A stretch of DNA of 64,000 nucleotides, taken from contig CM043968.1 in the NCBI GenBank assembly GCA_014529385.2, forward strand, positions 26,673,013 through 26,737,012, given 5' to 3'. This stretch comes from Adiantum capillus-veneris (Eukaryota; Streptophyta; Polypodiopsida; Polypodiales; Pteridaceae). The notes beneath the pieces are model-generated. The model had not been told where the DNA came from, searched no databases, and was given only the letters and a program-made list of their open reading frames with translations. The position numbers and the translations under genes are program-made. Shown in pieces: positions 21,224-32,625 of this stretch (position 1 is its first letter; each line of letters begins with the position of its first letter).

Positions 21224-23255
21224 CTATGCTAAACCGAATGCTTCAAGGTAAAGTTTCACAATCTGAGGAGTATCTGCCAGGTCCTCCTCCATCCACTTCG
21301 CATCCAATGCGGGATAGTTCTTGAATTTAACCAAGAACCGCCTTATCACTTTACCTTTAATCTTTCTATCTTTATGTGCCAGTATCTGTTCTGGAACGAG
21401 TATCTCCTCGCTTTCCTCCACCTCTGGTTGCTCATCTGGCTTTCCATCATCGGGCACATCGCCTTTAAAAGGCTTCAAGAGACTCACATGAAAAGCATTG
21501 TGAATTCTCCAAGTATTGGGCAGCTTCAGTCTAAAGGAGACATCATTTATCTTTTCTTTTATCTGGAAAGGTCCATAATATCTCATGCTAAGCTTTGGAA
21601 AAAGTTGCTCCTTTCTCTTTTTCTTTCTCAGGCGTGCCTTCTCAAAACATAAGAGTACCTCATCGTTCTCCTTAATTTAAAATCGCGACGGTGTCGATCT
21701 GCTGCCTTTTTGTGTCTTTCCTGAGATTTCTCTAAAGCCTCCCGGACCTTGGCAAAAGCAGTGTCCAAGTCCCTCGTGTACTGGTCAACTTCAAAAATCT
21801 TATCTTTCGTGCTTAAGAAAGGTGGAACCTTCGGAGCACCTTCAATAATTTTAAATGGCGCCTTCCTCATCGAAGAGTGAATCGTGTTATTGTAGGCAAA
21901 TTCCACCAAAGGTAAAAACCTTTCCCATTAAGTCTTTTGATCCGAAATGTAAGACTTCAATAAATCGAGTACGACTGAATTTGCAACCGTGTGCCAATGT
22001 TCTGCCAAATAGCCTTCCAAAACAAACTCGTGAATCGAGGATCTCTGTGAGAGACAATTGTCTCAGGCATGCCATGTAATCTGAATATCTGGGCAATGAA
22101 CAGTCTCGCTAAATGATCCGGCTTGACTGTTTTCTTCACTGGAATGAAATGAGCTTTGCAATACTTTCCCAAGGGCAGGTGGGAATGGGTAAAGGCTGTA
22201 ACAATCCCTGTGCTTTATGCCTGTCAAACTTGGCTTTCTGGCATAGCAAGCAACTGCGTACAAAATCATCCACGTCCTTCTTGAGTCTCGGCCAAAAGAA
22301 GTAACGCTCCACACCTTTCAAGGTGGTATCAATGCTGCGGTGACACGTAAAACAGTGGCATTCGGTTAGAACCTTTTCCCTCAATGGTTGCGTAACACAC
22401 AACATCGTTTTCTTCATCAAGTAGCCATCCCGAATGGAATATCCCGCTACTACGTCCCCATTCTGTATTTGACCGAATACATCTGCAAAATCTTAATTTG
22501 TGGCGTACTAATCGACCATGTCCTCGAAGCTTCTATGATGTATCGCGGAAATAGCCAAGACTAACGGCTTTCGAGACAAAGCATCTGCCACCAAGTTCTT
22601 CTGTTCTTGAACATGGACAATCTGGAAGCGAAACTGTGACAAGATGTTCGCCCATCGCATTTGCTTTTCCGATAGCTGCTTCTGTGACAAGAAGTAGCAT
22701 TAACTCTGATGATCAATGAAGACTGTAAAATCGGCTCCGAGTAGGTAAAGTCGCCACTGAGTAAGAGCATGGATAACTGCCAAAAGCTCTTTCTCATATG
22801 TCCGTGCTATCAATACCGGTCTTGAAAACAATCGGCTCTCATAGGCAATGACATGGCCTTCTTGCATTAAGACCGCACCCAGACTACGACCACAAGCATC
22901 ACAATATACTTCGAATGACTTCTGCAAATCCGACAAAGTCAAAACTGGTCCCTAGTCAATTTCTCTTTCAAAGTCTGAAAGGCAGTCACCTCTGTGGGTC
23001 CCCACGAGAAAGGGACTCCTTTCTGTGTCAAGATAGGCAAAGGGTAAGCAACCTCTGCAAACCTTCTAATGAACCACCGGCAGTAAGAACATAAGCCCAA
23101 GAAGCTTCTAACTTCATGGACATTCTTCAAATCGGGCCAATCACGTATAGTCTCAATCTTGACCTGGTCCATTTGCACTCCTGCCTGCTGAGACGATGTG
23201 TCTCAAAAAGTGTATCTCGAATAAGAAAAATTCACTTTTCTTTGCATTGATCACC
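21224..23255 (-). pseudogene. E pol: RT end, RNase H, integrase and chromodomain, decayed
   Basis: From right to left: RT connection (VRSFLGLCSYCRWFIRRFAE) near 23080, RNase H (FEVYCDACGRSLGAVLMQ, FIDHQS, VADALSRKP) 22942-22560, integrase zinc region (ECHCFTCHRS, CLLCQKAKFDRHKAQGLLQP) near 22370-22200, integrase core pieces (RDPRFTSLFWKAIWQNIGT) near 22040, YNNTIHSSMRKAPF near 21890, and chromodomain ([30 protein letters not shown]) ending at 21224. At least six frame breaks separate these. The segment between catalytic Asp residues is damaged. RT continues at 25918 across insertion F. Confidence 0.85.
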
Positions 23256-25912
23256 TGTCACGTGACACATCCAACCCTATGTGTCCGTGGACAAGCTACA
23301 TCATAACAGGGTTCAATCAGTCTAGTCAGTCTAGATTAGAAGTGATCTGGCACTTTTGTGAGTCTATTCGTAGACCATGCATGCCCAGTCACTTAGCATA
23401 GATGCATATCCTCTGGTTGCACACAGCATGATCATCAGTATTCCCATCAGAATCCATCAGAATCAGTTAGGGGAATTTTCTAGTGCATTTAGCCTATTTT
23501 CCCTATTTTTGACGTTTTTTACTTATTATTTTTAAGTGACTTCCCAACAAAAGTAGGTAGGGCAATTTTGCTAAGTTAATATATAAGCAAACCCAAGTTA
23601 GCACTTTCTGGCAGAAGAGGCAGCATGTGAAACCGGCCCGTAGGGCGGTAGGCGTTGGCTTTCACCCGAAATTCTTTACTTTAAACACACACACAGAGCA
23701 CTTTGCAAAGAGAACCTGCGACGGGAGTTAACACTTGAATACACACACGGCTCGGAAGCTAGAATGCTCCGAGCAGACGCCGACAACCTGTAGGCCCCAA
23801 AATTGGCGCCCCTTTCGGTATTTCTTTATTCTTTAGGAGGGTAAATTACAAGGTAAGGTCCTGGGAATCCTTCACGTGTATCCACCTAGATACCATTTGA
23901 TTTGGCCAAATTTCGGCAGCATAACAGCCCCAAAACTTGCGCGAAATCAATTCCCCTGCTGGAACTCGCTTGCACTGACGTATACCCTCTGATTCCTGTC
24001 CAAAAACAGTAAATTCAGCACGCTGTATTTACTGGTTTTTGCCCTGTTTTCAGCCCCAAACAGTCCCCTAACTGTCCTCTGCCAGTGGGGCACGATTCCC
24101 AATGATCTTGGCGTCCGTATGGCTGAAAAACAGTCAAATTACAGCGCATACACAGCGCTGATTTTGCACCTGTACGGTGAGGTTATGACCCTCACCAGTG
24201 CCTGATTTGGAGCAGCAGTTAGCTACCCCTGTTCCTGCTCAAGGAGGCTCTTGCCTCAGCACAAAAGCATGAACCCACACAACTGTACATCAGTCAAATG
24301 AGTAGCCCTCTTGTGGGGCATCACATAACTGCACGTAGGGGAGAAAGAGAGCAGTATGTAGCGTGCGGGGCATCACTCCCGTCACCATACTGTGCATAGA
24401 GGGCAAGGTAAGCATTCCATAGCTTCTGTACCTGTTGCAATCTGCCTGTGGCTGAAAATGGCGCCCCCTTTGATGATATGCAGCTCGTTTTTGCCTCCCA
24501 GAGTGGCAGAATCGCTCACAAGCTGACACGTCGCCCAGTTTCCGAGTTTGGGCTTTCCCTGCTAAAAATATCTCAACTGGTGCGTCAGTTGACTTCGCGG
24601 CAGAGTTGTAAAGTGTTCCCCTAGTCATACCGAAGGTAATGACGCGAACACATTTCGTGGCCCAAAATAGCAGTTCCCTAAATTTTAGGAGATGCTTCCG
24701 TTGGGCTCCCACTGGTCTTCTGACCATCTATCCTCATTGGGACCGCATCCAAAAATGCAATGTGGCCCAACTGTCGGATACTTTTTGTTGGCAGTCCCAC
24801 CTTGACTTTACGCCTTAATTGAGTTCACTTCCTAGTATCCACCAACTTGCTAAGTGCGACGGGGGGACCTATATGATCTTGCTCTGAGCCTAGACATCCT
24901 CTTACCATACGAATTCCAGTGCCGACCACTTCCCGTCTGCGGGTGAATCTACCGTTCACATTGGCCATACAATGTCCGACCGTTTGCTACTTCAAAAAGA
25001 GGGTCTCAAAACAAATAAAATAAACCCCATTGGAAAGAAACCAACAACCAAGGTTAGCAGTTGCCACATCTCTGTGACATGGTTAATAACTGCCACGTCC
25101 TCGTGACAGCATGAGCTTCCCGCTCAACAGGCATCTTCTCAGCAAGAACCCCTCAAGCACTTTCCCGCACCATACCCAGCATTGGCGTTTTGGTTTTCCC
25201 ATCCTCGCCTACAGTCAGCCCTAGCGTTTTCACATAGCGCTAGCACCTCCCACTTGACCCTGGCGTTTTTCCATTGCAGTGATCGCCATCCTTCCCAGAT
25301 CCATGGCGTTTTCAGCTTTGCATCATCGCCAACTTACCAGATAGGCCAACGTTTCACTAACGCTAGCAGGCAGCCCAACGTTTTTGGTTTTCAGCCCTTA
25401 TTGAAGCAGATCAAGCAGCGTTTTCAGCATTCCACATAGCAGCAGATTCAGCCCTAGTTGGTTGCAGAAGATAGCCATTTTCAGCCCTCGAAAACGCAGC
25501 CAAAAGTCATTTTCAGCCACCGAAACAGCCCCGAAATTCAGCAGTTAGAAGACCACAGATTTCAGCCCTCAAGTCGTCGTCATCGTCATCGGCATAGTCC
25601 CAAGTTGCATCAGTCCATTGCATCCGCATTGTACCACTTTGTGCAATCATAAGTAGACCATTCTCGCCGACGAGAGTGGGGCCTTCGGAGGAGGGTTTTA
25701 CAACGTCTCTGGTGTCGTATCTCTCTTCTCTCTCTATCTCTCAGTCTCATACACTTGCACGCACAGTGTCCATTCACTTTCTTTGTGATCATAGCACTTT
25801 CCATTAAGAACGGAAGGCTCTCCCTTCCATAAGAACTAAAAGGAACCCTTGAGCACAGTTCGGAGCACTCATCTTGAGCAAATCGCAAACATTCATTCCG
25901 TTGCACCTAACA
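23256..25912. mobile_element. Solo LTR F, TSD tcacc, split by LTR G
   Basis: Begins TGTCACGTGACAC, ends CCTAACA, flanked by tcacc (23251-23255 and 25913-25917). It interrupts E RT between DHKLVM and INAKKSEFF. With G removed it is about 1.17 kb. It shares CACGTG, GTGGACAAGCTAC and a GCGTTTTCAGC-rich right half with 37469-38139 and 39238-39774, so it is one family of LTRs. No internal region is present. Orientation is not settled, since no coding sequence is attached. Confidence 0.75.
23628..25108 (-). mobile_element. Solo LTR G (M/A/B family, diverged), TSD gcatg
   Basis: Begins TGAAACCGGCCC, ends CCTCGTGACA, flanked by gcatg (23623-23627 and 25109-25113). It has the same layout as the M LTR, including GGCGCCCCTTTCGGTATTTC near 23805, TGAACCCACACAACTGTACA near 24268 and the CTCTTGCCTC block, but is clearly diverged. 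Length about 1481 bp, matching M (1479). An earlier GTGACA at 25079 looked like the end but has no matching TSD. Confidence 0.82.
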
Positions 25913-25917
25913 TCACC

Positions 25918-26690
25918 AGCTTGTGATCTCGCAATGCCTGAAAGACCTGTAGTAGATATTCTCTATGTTCTGCCTCATCCTTGGAGAAGACAATAATGTC
26001 ATCAAAGAAAGTGCCAACAAAAGATCTATACTCTTTGAAAATCCTGTCCATCATTCGAATAAAGGTCGTTGGAGCATTGGTAAGGCCAAAAGGCATCACC
26101 AAAAATTCGAATAAACCGAAGGTTGTCCGAAGAGTTGTCTTGTAGACATCTCTCGGTGCGATTCGGATCTGATGATATCCGCTCTTCAAATCGATCCTGC
26201 TGAAACAAGAGGATCCCTGTAGTCGGTCAAGAATATCATCGATCCTTGGAATTGGGAATCTGTTCTTGATGGTGATTTTATTGAGAGCTCTATAATCAAT
26301 GCACATTCTCCAAGATCCGTCTTTTTTCAAAACCAACAACACCTGAGAGCAGTAAGGTGAAGTACTCGACTGGATAAGACCCCTTTCCAAGAGGTCTTTC
26401 ACTTGGTTCATAATCTCTTCATTCTGGGCTCGGCTCACACGATAAGGTGGCCGGTTCGGTGGTGTGCTTCGAGGTATCAGATCAATGGTATGATCCTTAT
26501 GACGAGCTGGTGGCAACTCGTTTGGTAGGCCCTCAAAAAGGCAATTGGCATGAGTGTGGAGAAAATATTGGCGTTCTTTCTCAAGTTCAAACATATTTGT
26601 CCTATAATCATCATTCAACTCTTTCAAAAAGATAGAGTAAACAAATAGACTAGATTTCATTAATTTCGAAACGACCAAAGCTGATACAAT
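25918..26690 (-). pseudogene. E reverse transcriptase, N-terminal two thirds
   Basis: A long open stretch (26678-25893, the last bases being LTR F) encodes a gypsy [82 protein letters not shown] and the catalytic FFDDI (usual YxDD, here F-F-D-D as in M). It makes RNA- and DNA-templated DNA in the virus-like particle. It is cut by LTR F after DHKLVM, so the thumb is about 2.7 kb away. Confidence 0.88.
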
Positions 26691-27320
26691 AGGACATCGC
26701 CCTCCAGTTTCACATCAAGTACAATGTTTTGGCGCTTTTCAGTAGTCAATGTCGCTTTCTTCGCCCGATAATCGACCACGGCGTTATTCTTATGGTACTA
26801 AGGGACTCCCAGGAGGACATCACAACCTTCCAAGGGCATTATATAGAAGTCCTCGTGCCCCAAATACCCCTGACAATGCAACTGAAGTTTGTCGATGACA
26901 GGTATAATGGCCACATCCCTATCGGGTGCTGCTAGAACTGCCTCTACTTGTGGTCCCATCCGATCGGGTGTAATCTTGAGCCGCGCCACCAAGTCAGGTG
27001 AAATGAAGTTGGTCTTGGCTCCTCCATCAAAGAAAATCAGGGCTTCTTGATCTTTCCCTTTGCTCCAAGGTCAGAAAGTTCTGTACTTTCATCAATCGTG
27101 CTTGGGTCAGTACCCATGCAATCTGGAACCAGTCCTGCTTTGATCTTGCCTTTTCGTCCACGTTCCTCAACTGCTTTCAAACTCTTTGGCCTTTCTTCAT
27201 TCTGTTCTTGTTGTGCCTTTTTAGGGCACTTCGCGGAGATGTGCCCATGTTCCCCGCATCCAAAACACTTCCCCTCTTTGATATAGTTGGCCCTCTCCCG
27301 AAGAGTGAGCCAGGGTCGTG
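26691..27320 (-). pseudogene. E protease and gag zinc knuckle
   Basis: The zinc knuckle CFGCGEHGHISAKCP (C-x2-C-x4-H-x4-C) lies near 27240-27280. Then come AGLVPDCMGT and, in another frame, KDQEALIFFDGGAKTNFIS-like sequence near 27060-27000, and the protease body (AIIPVIDKLQLHCQGYLGHE, CDVLLGVP). Frame breaks separate them. Gag upstream is cut off by LTR H. Confidence 0.8.
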
Positions 27321-27859
27321 TGTCACAAACTGGTGACGTGGCATGGCTGGCAGTACACACACACCCAGGCAGTCCCAAAATTCCGCTGTCTTGTTGACGT
27401 GGCATCACCGTACGGACCCCCGCGAATTGCGGCGAAAAAAGCGCTGGTTGTATGAAACTGCTGACGTGTAGAAAGCTTGTGGACGTCCCAGCTTTTGGCT
27501 ACGCAAATTCTTACTCCATGCTTGAGAGAGAGAGTTTTTGAGAATGCTTTTAATTGGCAGCTTTTGGGGCTCTGCTTTTGGCATCCCTTGTAATGAATAA
27601 ATAAGTGGGCAGGGCTCCCACTCTGCAGAGCATCTGGACGCAGAGTCTGAGAGTGAGACCCTCCCACTCCCTTGTACTTTGAGTTGCAGATTAATACAAA
27701 AAGAAATGCCGAAAGAGGCGCCAGTCTTTGGGGCCAATATCTCTAGGCACGGAACTCTGCCCGGCTGTGTCGAATCATTTGTAAACTGTGAAGTGTTTTG
27801 AAGTGAATTCCTGTCGTGTGACGGTAGAATCTTGACATGGAGTGTCCAAGTCTGTTACA
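27321..27859 (+). mobile_element. Solo LTR H (E-type, plus) inside E gag
   Basis: Begins TGTCACAAACTGGTGACGTG and ends GTCCAAGTCTGTTACA, the reverse complement of the E LTR layout. It separates E gag (KKKKDSP) from the zinc-knuckle part (LTLRERANYIKEGKCFGCG). I found no matching TSD (tcgtg left, tgggg right), so a deletion or mutation at the edge is likely. It carries TGACGTGGC twice (27333, 27395). Confidence 0.78.
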
Positions 27860-29154
27860 TGGGGAATCCTTTTTTTTCTTTTCTTGGGGGCTCTTTTTCT
27901 TTCTACTTTCATTCTTAGAAGTTTGTTCGGTTTTTTGAGTCAAGATCTCGCCTGTGGGGTAAGTCAGATTGCCTGAATGTATGGCAAAACCCCGTTTCGC
28001 ATGACCCATCAATTCTTGAATAGAATCTGACTTTTGTTTTAAGTAGTGATCTCGGATCTTTGTAGGAAGTCCGCAGCAAAACCGCTCAATCTGTTCTGTA
28101 AACGAGATCTTCTTAAATGAAGGAGCTGGTAGAAAAGAGCTCCAAAATCTCTCGCAATACTTGTCCAGAGAATCTCTCTTGGTCATTCGAAGATGATTCC
28201 AAGTAGTTCGTATATCTTGTTCGTACTCCCGAGTCAGCCAAGAAGCAATAAAAAGCCTCTTGAATTTCAACCATTCAACTGGAGCTTCCTTGTTCAGTAG
28301 AAGGGTGGACCACCATGTTCGAGCATTTCCCTTGAATAAGAGGTAGCCCTCCGAATCTTGGAGTGCTCTGAGTAATGACCTCTAGAGAAAGCTATGTCAA
28401 ACTGATGTATGAAGGCCAAAGCCCTCGAAGCACCTTGGAATACAGAAAAAGTGTCAAACTTAATTGACTGTCCACCTTCTTTAAATTCTCTAACTTTCTT
28501 GCTTTTATCTTCAAGGAAGTCATACTGGTTGGCTTTATAGAAATGCTTCTTCTTTGCATAAAATCTGTGATCGTCGAAATCCGAACTACTTGAGGACGAA
28601 TCCTTTGTAGAAGTGTTAGAAACTGGGCGAAATTTAAGCTTCTTTGCCTTTTTCTTGCCCTTTCCGAAGCTTTGCTTTTTGCTTTGCTTTTTTCCCTTTC
28701 CTGTCTTCTTCGCTCGAGTTAGAAGAGCTAGAAGAACAGAAGAAGATGAAGAAGAAGAAGAAGAACTGGTTAGTCCTTCAAATCGTACACGCTTCTTCTG
28801 CTTTCTTGCCGAGGCAAAAGTAGATTGACGACCCAAATGACCCAGGAAGTCGGTTTCGTTCTTCTGCTTTTTGTCGTGCTTTTTGGCTTTGGTGCTCGCG
28901 TAAAAAAGCTGGCTGATCCGTGCATCAACTACCTCTTCTAATTCTTGCTCTGTAAACATCCTCGAAGCCAAAAAATTTGCAAATTTCAGATCCTTCGCAA
29001 TGTTGATCATCATCTTTGTCGCGTCGTCAACCAATTGTCGACGTTCCATCTCTTGAATCTCTGCCTGAGTAGGCCGAGGTGGGCCGTACTCTTCGTGATC
29101 TCTTCCCGCATCCCCAAATGCAGAAGAAGTCGATTGTTCTTTGTTGAAATCCAT
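27860..29154 (-). pseudogene. E gag, matrix/capsid part
   Basis: Starts MDFNKEQSTSS at 29154; the longer frame to 29262 runs through the primer site and is not the real start. It has an acidic N-terminus, a Ser/Lys-rich low-complexity stretch (nine or more Ser, then KKAKK-rich), and capsid-like blocks: EGGQSIKFDTF, ALAFIHQFDIAFSRG, WLTREYEQDIRTTWNHLRM, QIERFCCGLPTKIRDHYLKQK and LMGHAKRGF. A frame break lies near 28280. The Ser-rich linker recurs in J and L. Confidence 0.84.
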
Positions 29155-29204
29155 AAGTGCCGCGAGAAAAGGATGGATTTCCCGGTAGAAGAGAAATCGG
29201 CCGT

Positions 29205-29792
29205 GCTCTGATACCACTGTAACAAACTTGGACACTCCCAAGTCAAGATTCTTCCGCGACACAGTAGAGATTCACTTCAAAACAGTTCACAATTTCACAC
29301 TTGATTCAACACGGCCTGGCGTACTTCCGTGCCTAGAGATATTGGCCCCAAAGAGTGGCGCCCCTTTCGGTATTTCTTTTTGTATTAATCTGTGTTCAAA
29401 GTACAAGAGAGTGGGTAGGTGCTCACTCTCAGACTTTGCGTCCAGATGCTCTGAGAAGCGAGGCCTTGCCCACTTATTTTTTGGTTACAAGGGATGCCCA
29501 AAAGCAGAGCCCAAAAAAGCATTCTCTTTTAAAAGCTCTTTAAAATAAAGCAATTGATCCAAACGCTTCAAAGTTAGCCAGCGTAGACTTTCAGCAGTGT
29601 AAAAGCAACAAATCCGTATGCTTGGCCACGTCTGCAAGATCAGCGCAAAAAGCGAGATCTTCCGCATGGCCTGTCATCAACGGAAACGGCGTCGGAATTT
29701 TCGAGACTGCCACGTCAGCCTGTCTCCGCATTTTACGGTGCCACCAGCAAGTGTGACTGTGTCCGGGCATGCCACGTCACCAGTTTGTGACA
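29205..29792 (-). repeat. 5' LTR of E with initiator-Met primer site
   Basis: LTR 29218-29792 (TGTAACAAACTTGG to CAGTTTGTGACA). Primer site minus TGGTATCAGAGC at 29205-29216, one base from the LTR. Shared motif near 29358, ACGT-core repeats near 29621, 29711 and 29771. TSD gaatt follows. Confidence 0.9.
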
Positions 29793-29856
29793 GAATTCCA
29801 CCCTAGAGAGTACTGGCCCCAAACCTTGGCACCCTTTTCGATATTTCTTTATATTA

Positions 29857-30740
29857 CTTGAATTTGGCACAATACTACAACCAGGCATCACAATGTACCT
29901 CAAAATGGCTTTTGCAAGACTGGCAAAACCAATACTAGGCAAGTTGTGAACTTCTCCTTGAGTGTCTCGAAAGCTGCAATCTTAGATGGTCCCTATTGAA
30001 AGGAACCCCATTTTGTGTCAAAGCATGTAGAGGAGAAGCAATCTCCACAAATCTTCCAAGGAACCGTCGGTAGTAAGAGCACAAACCCAAAAAGCTTCGA
30101 ACTTCATGTGAACATTCTTCAAATGGGGCCAATCTCTAATGGTCTCAACCTTGGCCAGATCCATTTGACACTCCGCAGAGACGATGTGTCCCAAGAAGTG
30201 GATCTCGGGCAAGAAAAACTCGCTCTTCTTCCCATTCACCACCAACCGAAGTTGCCTTAGTGCCTGGAAAACCTGCAATAGGTGGTGTCATTGTTTTGCC
30301 TCATTCTTGGAGAATACGATGATATCGTCGAAAAAGGTGCCCACAAACGACCTATACTCTCGAAAAATCTTGTCCATCATCTTGTTGAACATTGTGAGAG
30401 CATTCGTGAGACCAAAAGGCATCACCAGATACTCGTACAATCAAACAGACGTCCTCAATGATGTCTTATAGACATCTTCCGGAGCAATTCGGATATGATG
30501 ATAACCACTCTTTAAGTCAATTCTGTTGAAATAAGTACATCCCTAAAGTCCGTCTAGTATATCATTGATCCACGGAATGGAAACCTGTTCTTGATGGTGA
30601 TTTTATTGAGAGCCTTGTAGTCAATGCACATTCTCCAATATCCATCTTTCTTTAAAACCAACAGCACTAGCAAACAATAAGGTGATGTACTGGGTTGAAT
30701 GAGACCCTTTTCTAGAAGCTCTTTCACTAGGTTCATAATT
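29857..30740 (-). pseudogene. Element J: reverse transcriptase and start of RNase H, decayed
   Basis: From right to left: [42 protein letters not shown]-type sequence near 30490, [13 protein letters not shown] near 30400, FFDDIIVFS near 30320, KKSEFFLPEIHFLGHIVSAE near 30200, and FEVHCDAW of RNase H at 29890. Many stops. RNase H stops at 29857, where a C-type LTR fragment (LTR P) abuts it. Confidence 0.82.
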
Positions 30741-32170
30741 TTCCTTTTTCTTCTCCAAAATCCTCTAATGACCTTGCATCAGGTTCCCTTAGTTCCTCGG
30801 AACCCTCGGATGCGCTACCATTTGTATTCTCGTACTGCTCTGGAATCCTGTGATGATCTTCATCCGGTTCCTTTATTGGAAGACTCTTGCCCTGATGAGG
30901 TGGAAACTTGCGTATCCATAGGATAAGTCAATGAGCCGGCATGCATCCCAAATGTTTGCTTAGCACGTCCCATAAATCTTTGAATAGAGTCAGACTTCTG
31001 TTGCAGACAATGCTCTTGAATCTCTTTTGGCAAACCACAGTAAAACCGCTCAATCTGGTCTCTCAAAGTAATCTTCTGAAACGAAAACACTGGCAAATAA
31101 GTATCCCAAAACCTCTGGCAATAGTCCCCCAATGTATCTTTCTTAGCCATTCTCAAATGATGCCAAGTTGTGATGACATCTATTTCATATTCGTCTGATA
31201 TCCAAGTTGATGCGAAAATTCTCTTGAATTTTATCTATGTTGCAAGTCCTCTACGTAACAACAGAGTAGACTGCCATGTCTATGCAATTCCTTTCAAGTA
31301 AGATGCCGCCCTTCGCACCTTAGAATGTTCCGTGAACTAACCCCAAAACAAGGCAACGTCAAACTATTGTACAAACTCAAGGGCTCGATGGGTGTCCTAG
31401 TAGCCTGAAGACGTCTCCAACCTAACGACCTGACCCCCTTCCTTGAACTCCTTTGGTCTTCTTGCTCATCTGTTCATTGTCAGAAGAGGACGAGCTCTCC
31501 TCCTCCGAACTGCTAGATGGCCTTTCATGCCTTCTGGACGTTTTCATAAATCCGCTTTTCTTGCTCTTTCTCTGCTTCTTCCGCTTTTTCTCATCCTCTT
31601 TGGAACTAGAGGACGACGAACTGTCGAAACTCTCTATAAACGAAGAAAAATCTGAGTCATCCTTGAAACGAGCACGCTTCTCGGATCTGCTTGCTACCTC
31701 GAAACTCGCCTTACCGGGAAAATCCACCGATTTCCTCTTCTTTCGAGAGTGCTTCAAGCCTTCCATTATCTGGTTCATCTTCTTTTCAAGAGCTTTGTCT
31801 AGCTCTTTCTACGAGTACAGTTTCCACTTTTCTGCACTCCGCTTGTCTCTCAGCTTTCTTCTGGACCTGAGAGGAGAATCAATGGCCTCACTCCATCTTG
31901 AGCGAATCTCATCCATCGGGTAACTCTTTAGGTGTTTCACATATTTCTGATTCTAGGAGCACTTCATTAATTTTTTCACACACGTGTCAACCTGTAGTTG
32001 ACATTTGTACTCCACTTTGGCAAACTTCCCTGTCGAAAATTTTCCCACGAAAATTTACCCAATTCTTCATTCTTTCCTTCAATTCTTGTGCTAGATTTCA
32101 ACTTTTGCCGTCCCACCGAAAGGTGTTATCTCTGAGATTCTCCGCGAGAACCCATGTGTACTCTTGGGTT
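30741..32170 (-). pseudogene. Element J: gag, fused to RT by deletion
   Basis: Gag blocks: DTLGDYCQRFWDTYLPVFSF, QIERFYCGLPKEIQEHCLQQK and FMGRAKQTFGMHAGSLTYP (31156-30920), with a Ser/Lys-rich linker (SSSSSSSKEDEKKRKKQRK) upstream at 31778-31422. Near 30741 gag C-terminal sequence ([13 protein letters not shown]) runs directly into RT, removing zinc knuckle and protease. Frame breaks near 31200-31420. Confidence 0.78.
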
Positions 32171-32480
32171 GTTAATGGCTTATGTCATTTAAGACAGAGC
32201 GATGAAGAGGGGAGCGGTAGCGCATCCGATGCGCAATGGACAAAGGGTGGGAGTGGCTAATAAGTCCGGGGTCGGGACACGAAGATTCTTTAACAAACAA
32301 AAGAAAACAACTTGACTGGTCTCTCAGATTCTCCTCGAGAATCGATGTGTTGCAGAAGGGATCGGATCCTTTGTAGAAGAAGAATCTTTATGAGCTTTGA
32401 TGCCACTGTAGTAGGCTTGGACATTCCAAGCAATAAATCAATAGCAACACATGAACAGAAACTTCAAAATCAATGAACTT

Positions 32481-32574
<94 letters not shown>

Positions 32575-32625
32575 CCCACGACACGGCGGAGTTCTGTGCC
32601 CAGAAGCACTGGCCCCGCCCCAAAG
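32171..32625 (-). repeat. Element J leader, primer site and truncated 5' LTR
   Basis: Minus TGGCATCAAAGC near 32395-32406 is a degraded initiator-Met site (two changes from TGGTATCAGAGC). The LTR starts TGTAGTAGGCTTGGAC at 32408 and is cut near 32620, where C-type LTR Q begins, just before the expected GGCGCCCC motif. Confidence 0.72.
32484..32571. repeat. (GA)n microsatellite in LTR of J
   Basis: About 44 uninterrupted GA units. It sits where other E- and C-type LTRs have a short GAGAGA run, so it is an expansion inside the LTR. The Ser-Leu frames across it are not genes. Confidence 0.95.

Larger units (their letters stand above)
1205..29792 (-). mobile_element. Element E: Ty3/gypsy chromovirus, minus strand, heavily interrupted
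   Basis: E is bounded by two similar LTRs (1205-1781 and 29218-29792) and by a perfect TSD gaatt. After removing inserted elements it reads, on the minus strand: 5' LTR, initiator-Met primer site, gag, zinc knuckle, protease, RT, RNase H, integrase, chromodomain, 3' untranslated region, polypurine tract, 3' LTR. The gene order RT-RNase H-integrase defines Ty3/gypsy; the C-terminal chromodomain places it with chromoviruses. Its LTRs differ by several percent by eye and pol carries many stops, so it is older than element M. Inserted elements D, F and H account for over 20 kb of its span. Confidence 0.88.
1088..29856 (-). mobile_element. Host LTR P (C-type), split by element E
   Basis: Two pieces join into one C-type LTR: 1088-1204 (TGTCACGCGACAGGCACC to GGAGTGGCG) and 29798-29856 (CCACCCTAGAGAG to the TTTCTTTATATT motif). 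The break lies in the block GAGTGGCGGAATTCCACC, intact in other C-type copies such as 20320-20338. The break sequence gaatt is duplicated at 1200-1204 and 29793-29797, so E inserted here. The LTR is truncated on the right, where RNase H sequence of element J begins. Confidence 0.75.

Noticed and set aside
25079-25085. Right end of LTR G at 25079
   Set aside because: The next five bases (tggtt) do not match the left flank gcatg; the GTGACA at 25108 is followed by an exact gcatg.
28600-28830. A Ser/Lys-rich nuclear protein gene
   Set aside because: The Ser-rich linker is in frame with capsid motifs of E gag and recurs in elements J and L.
27321-29792. H and the E 5' LTR as the LTR pair of one element
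   Set aside because: They are in opposite orientation, and the E LTR pairs with 1205-1781 through TSD gaatt.
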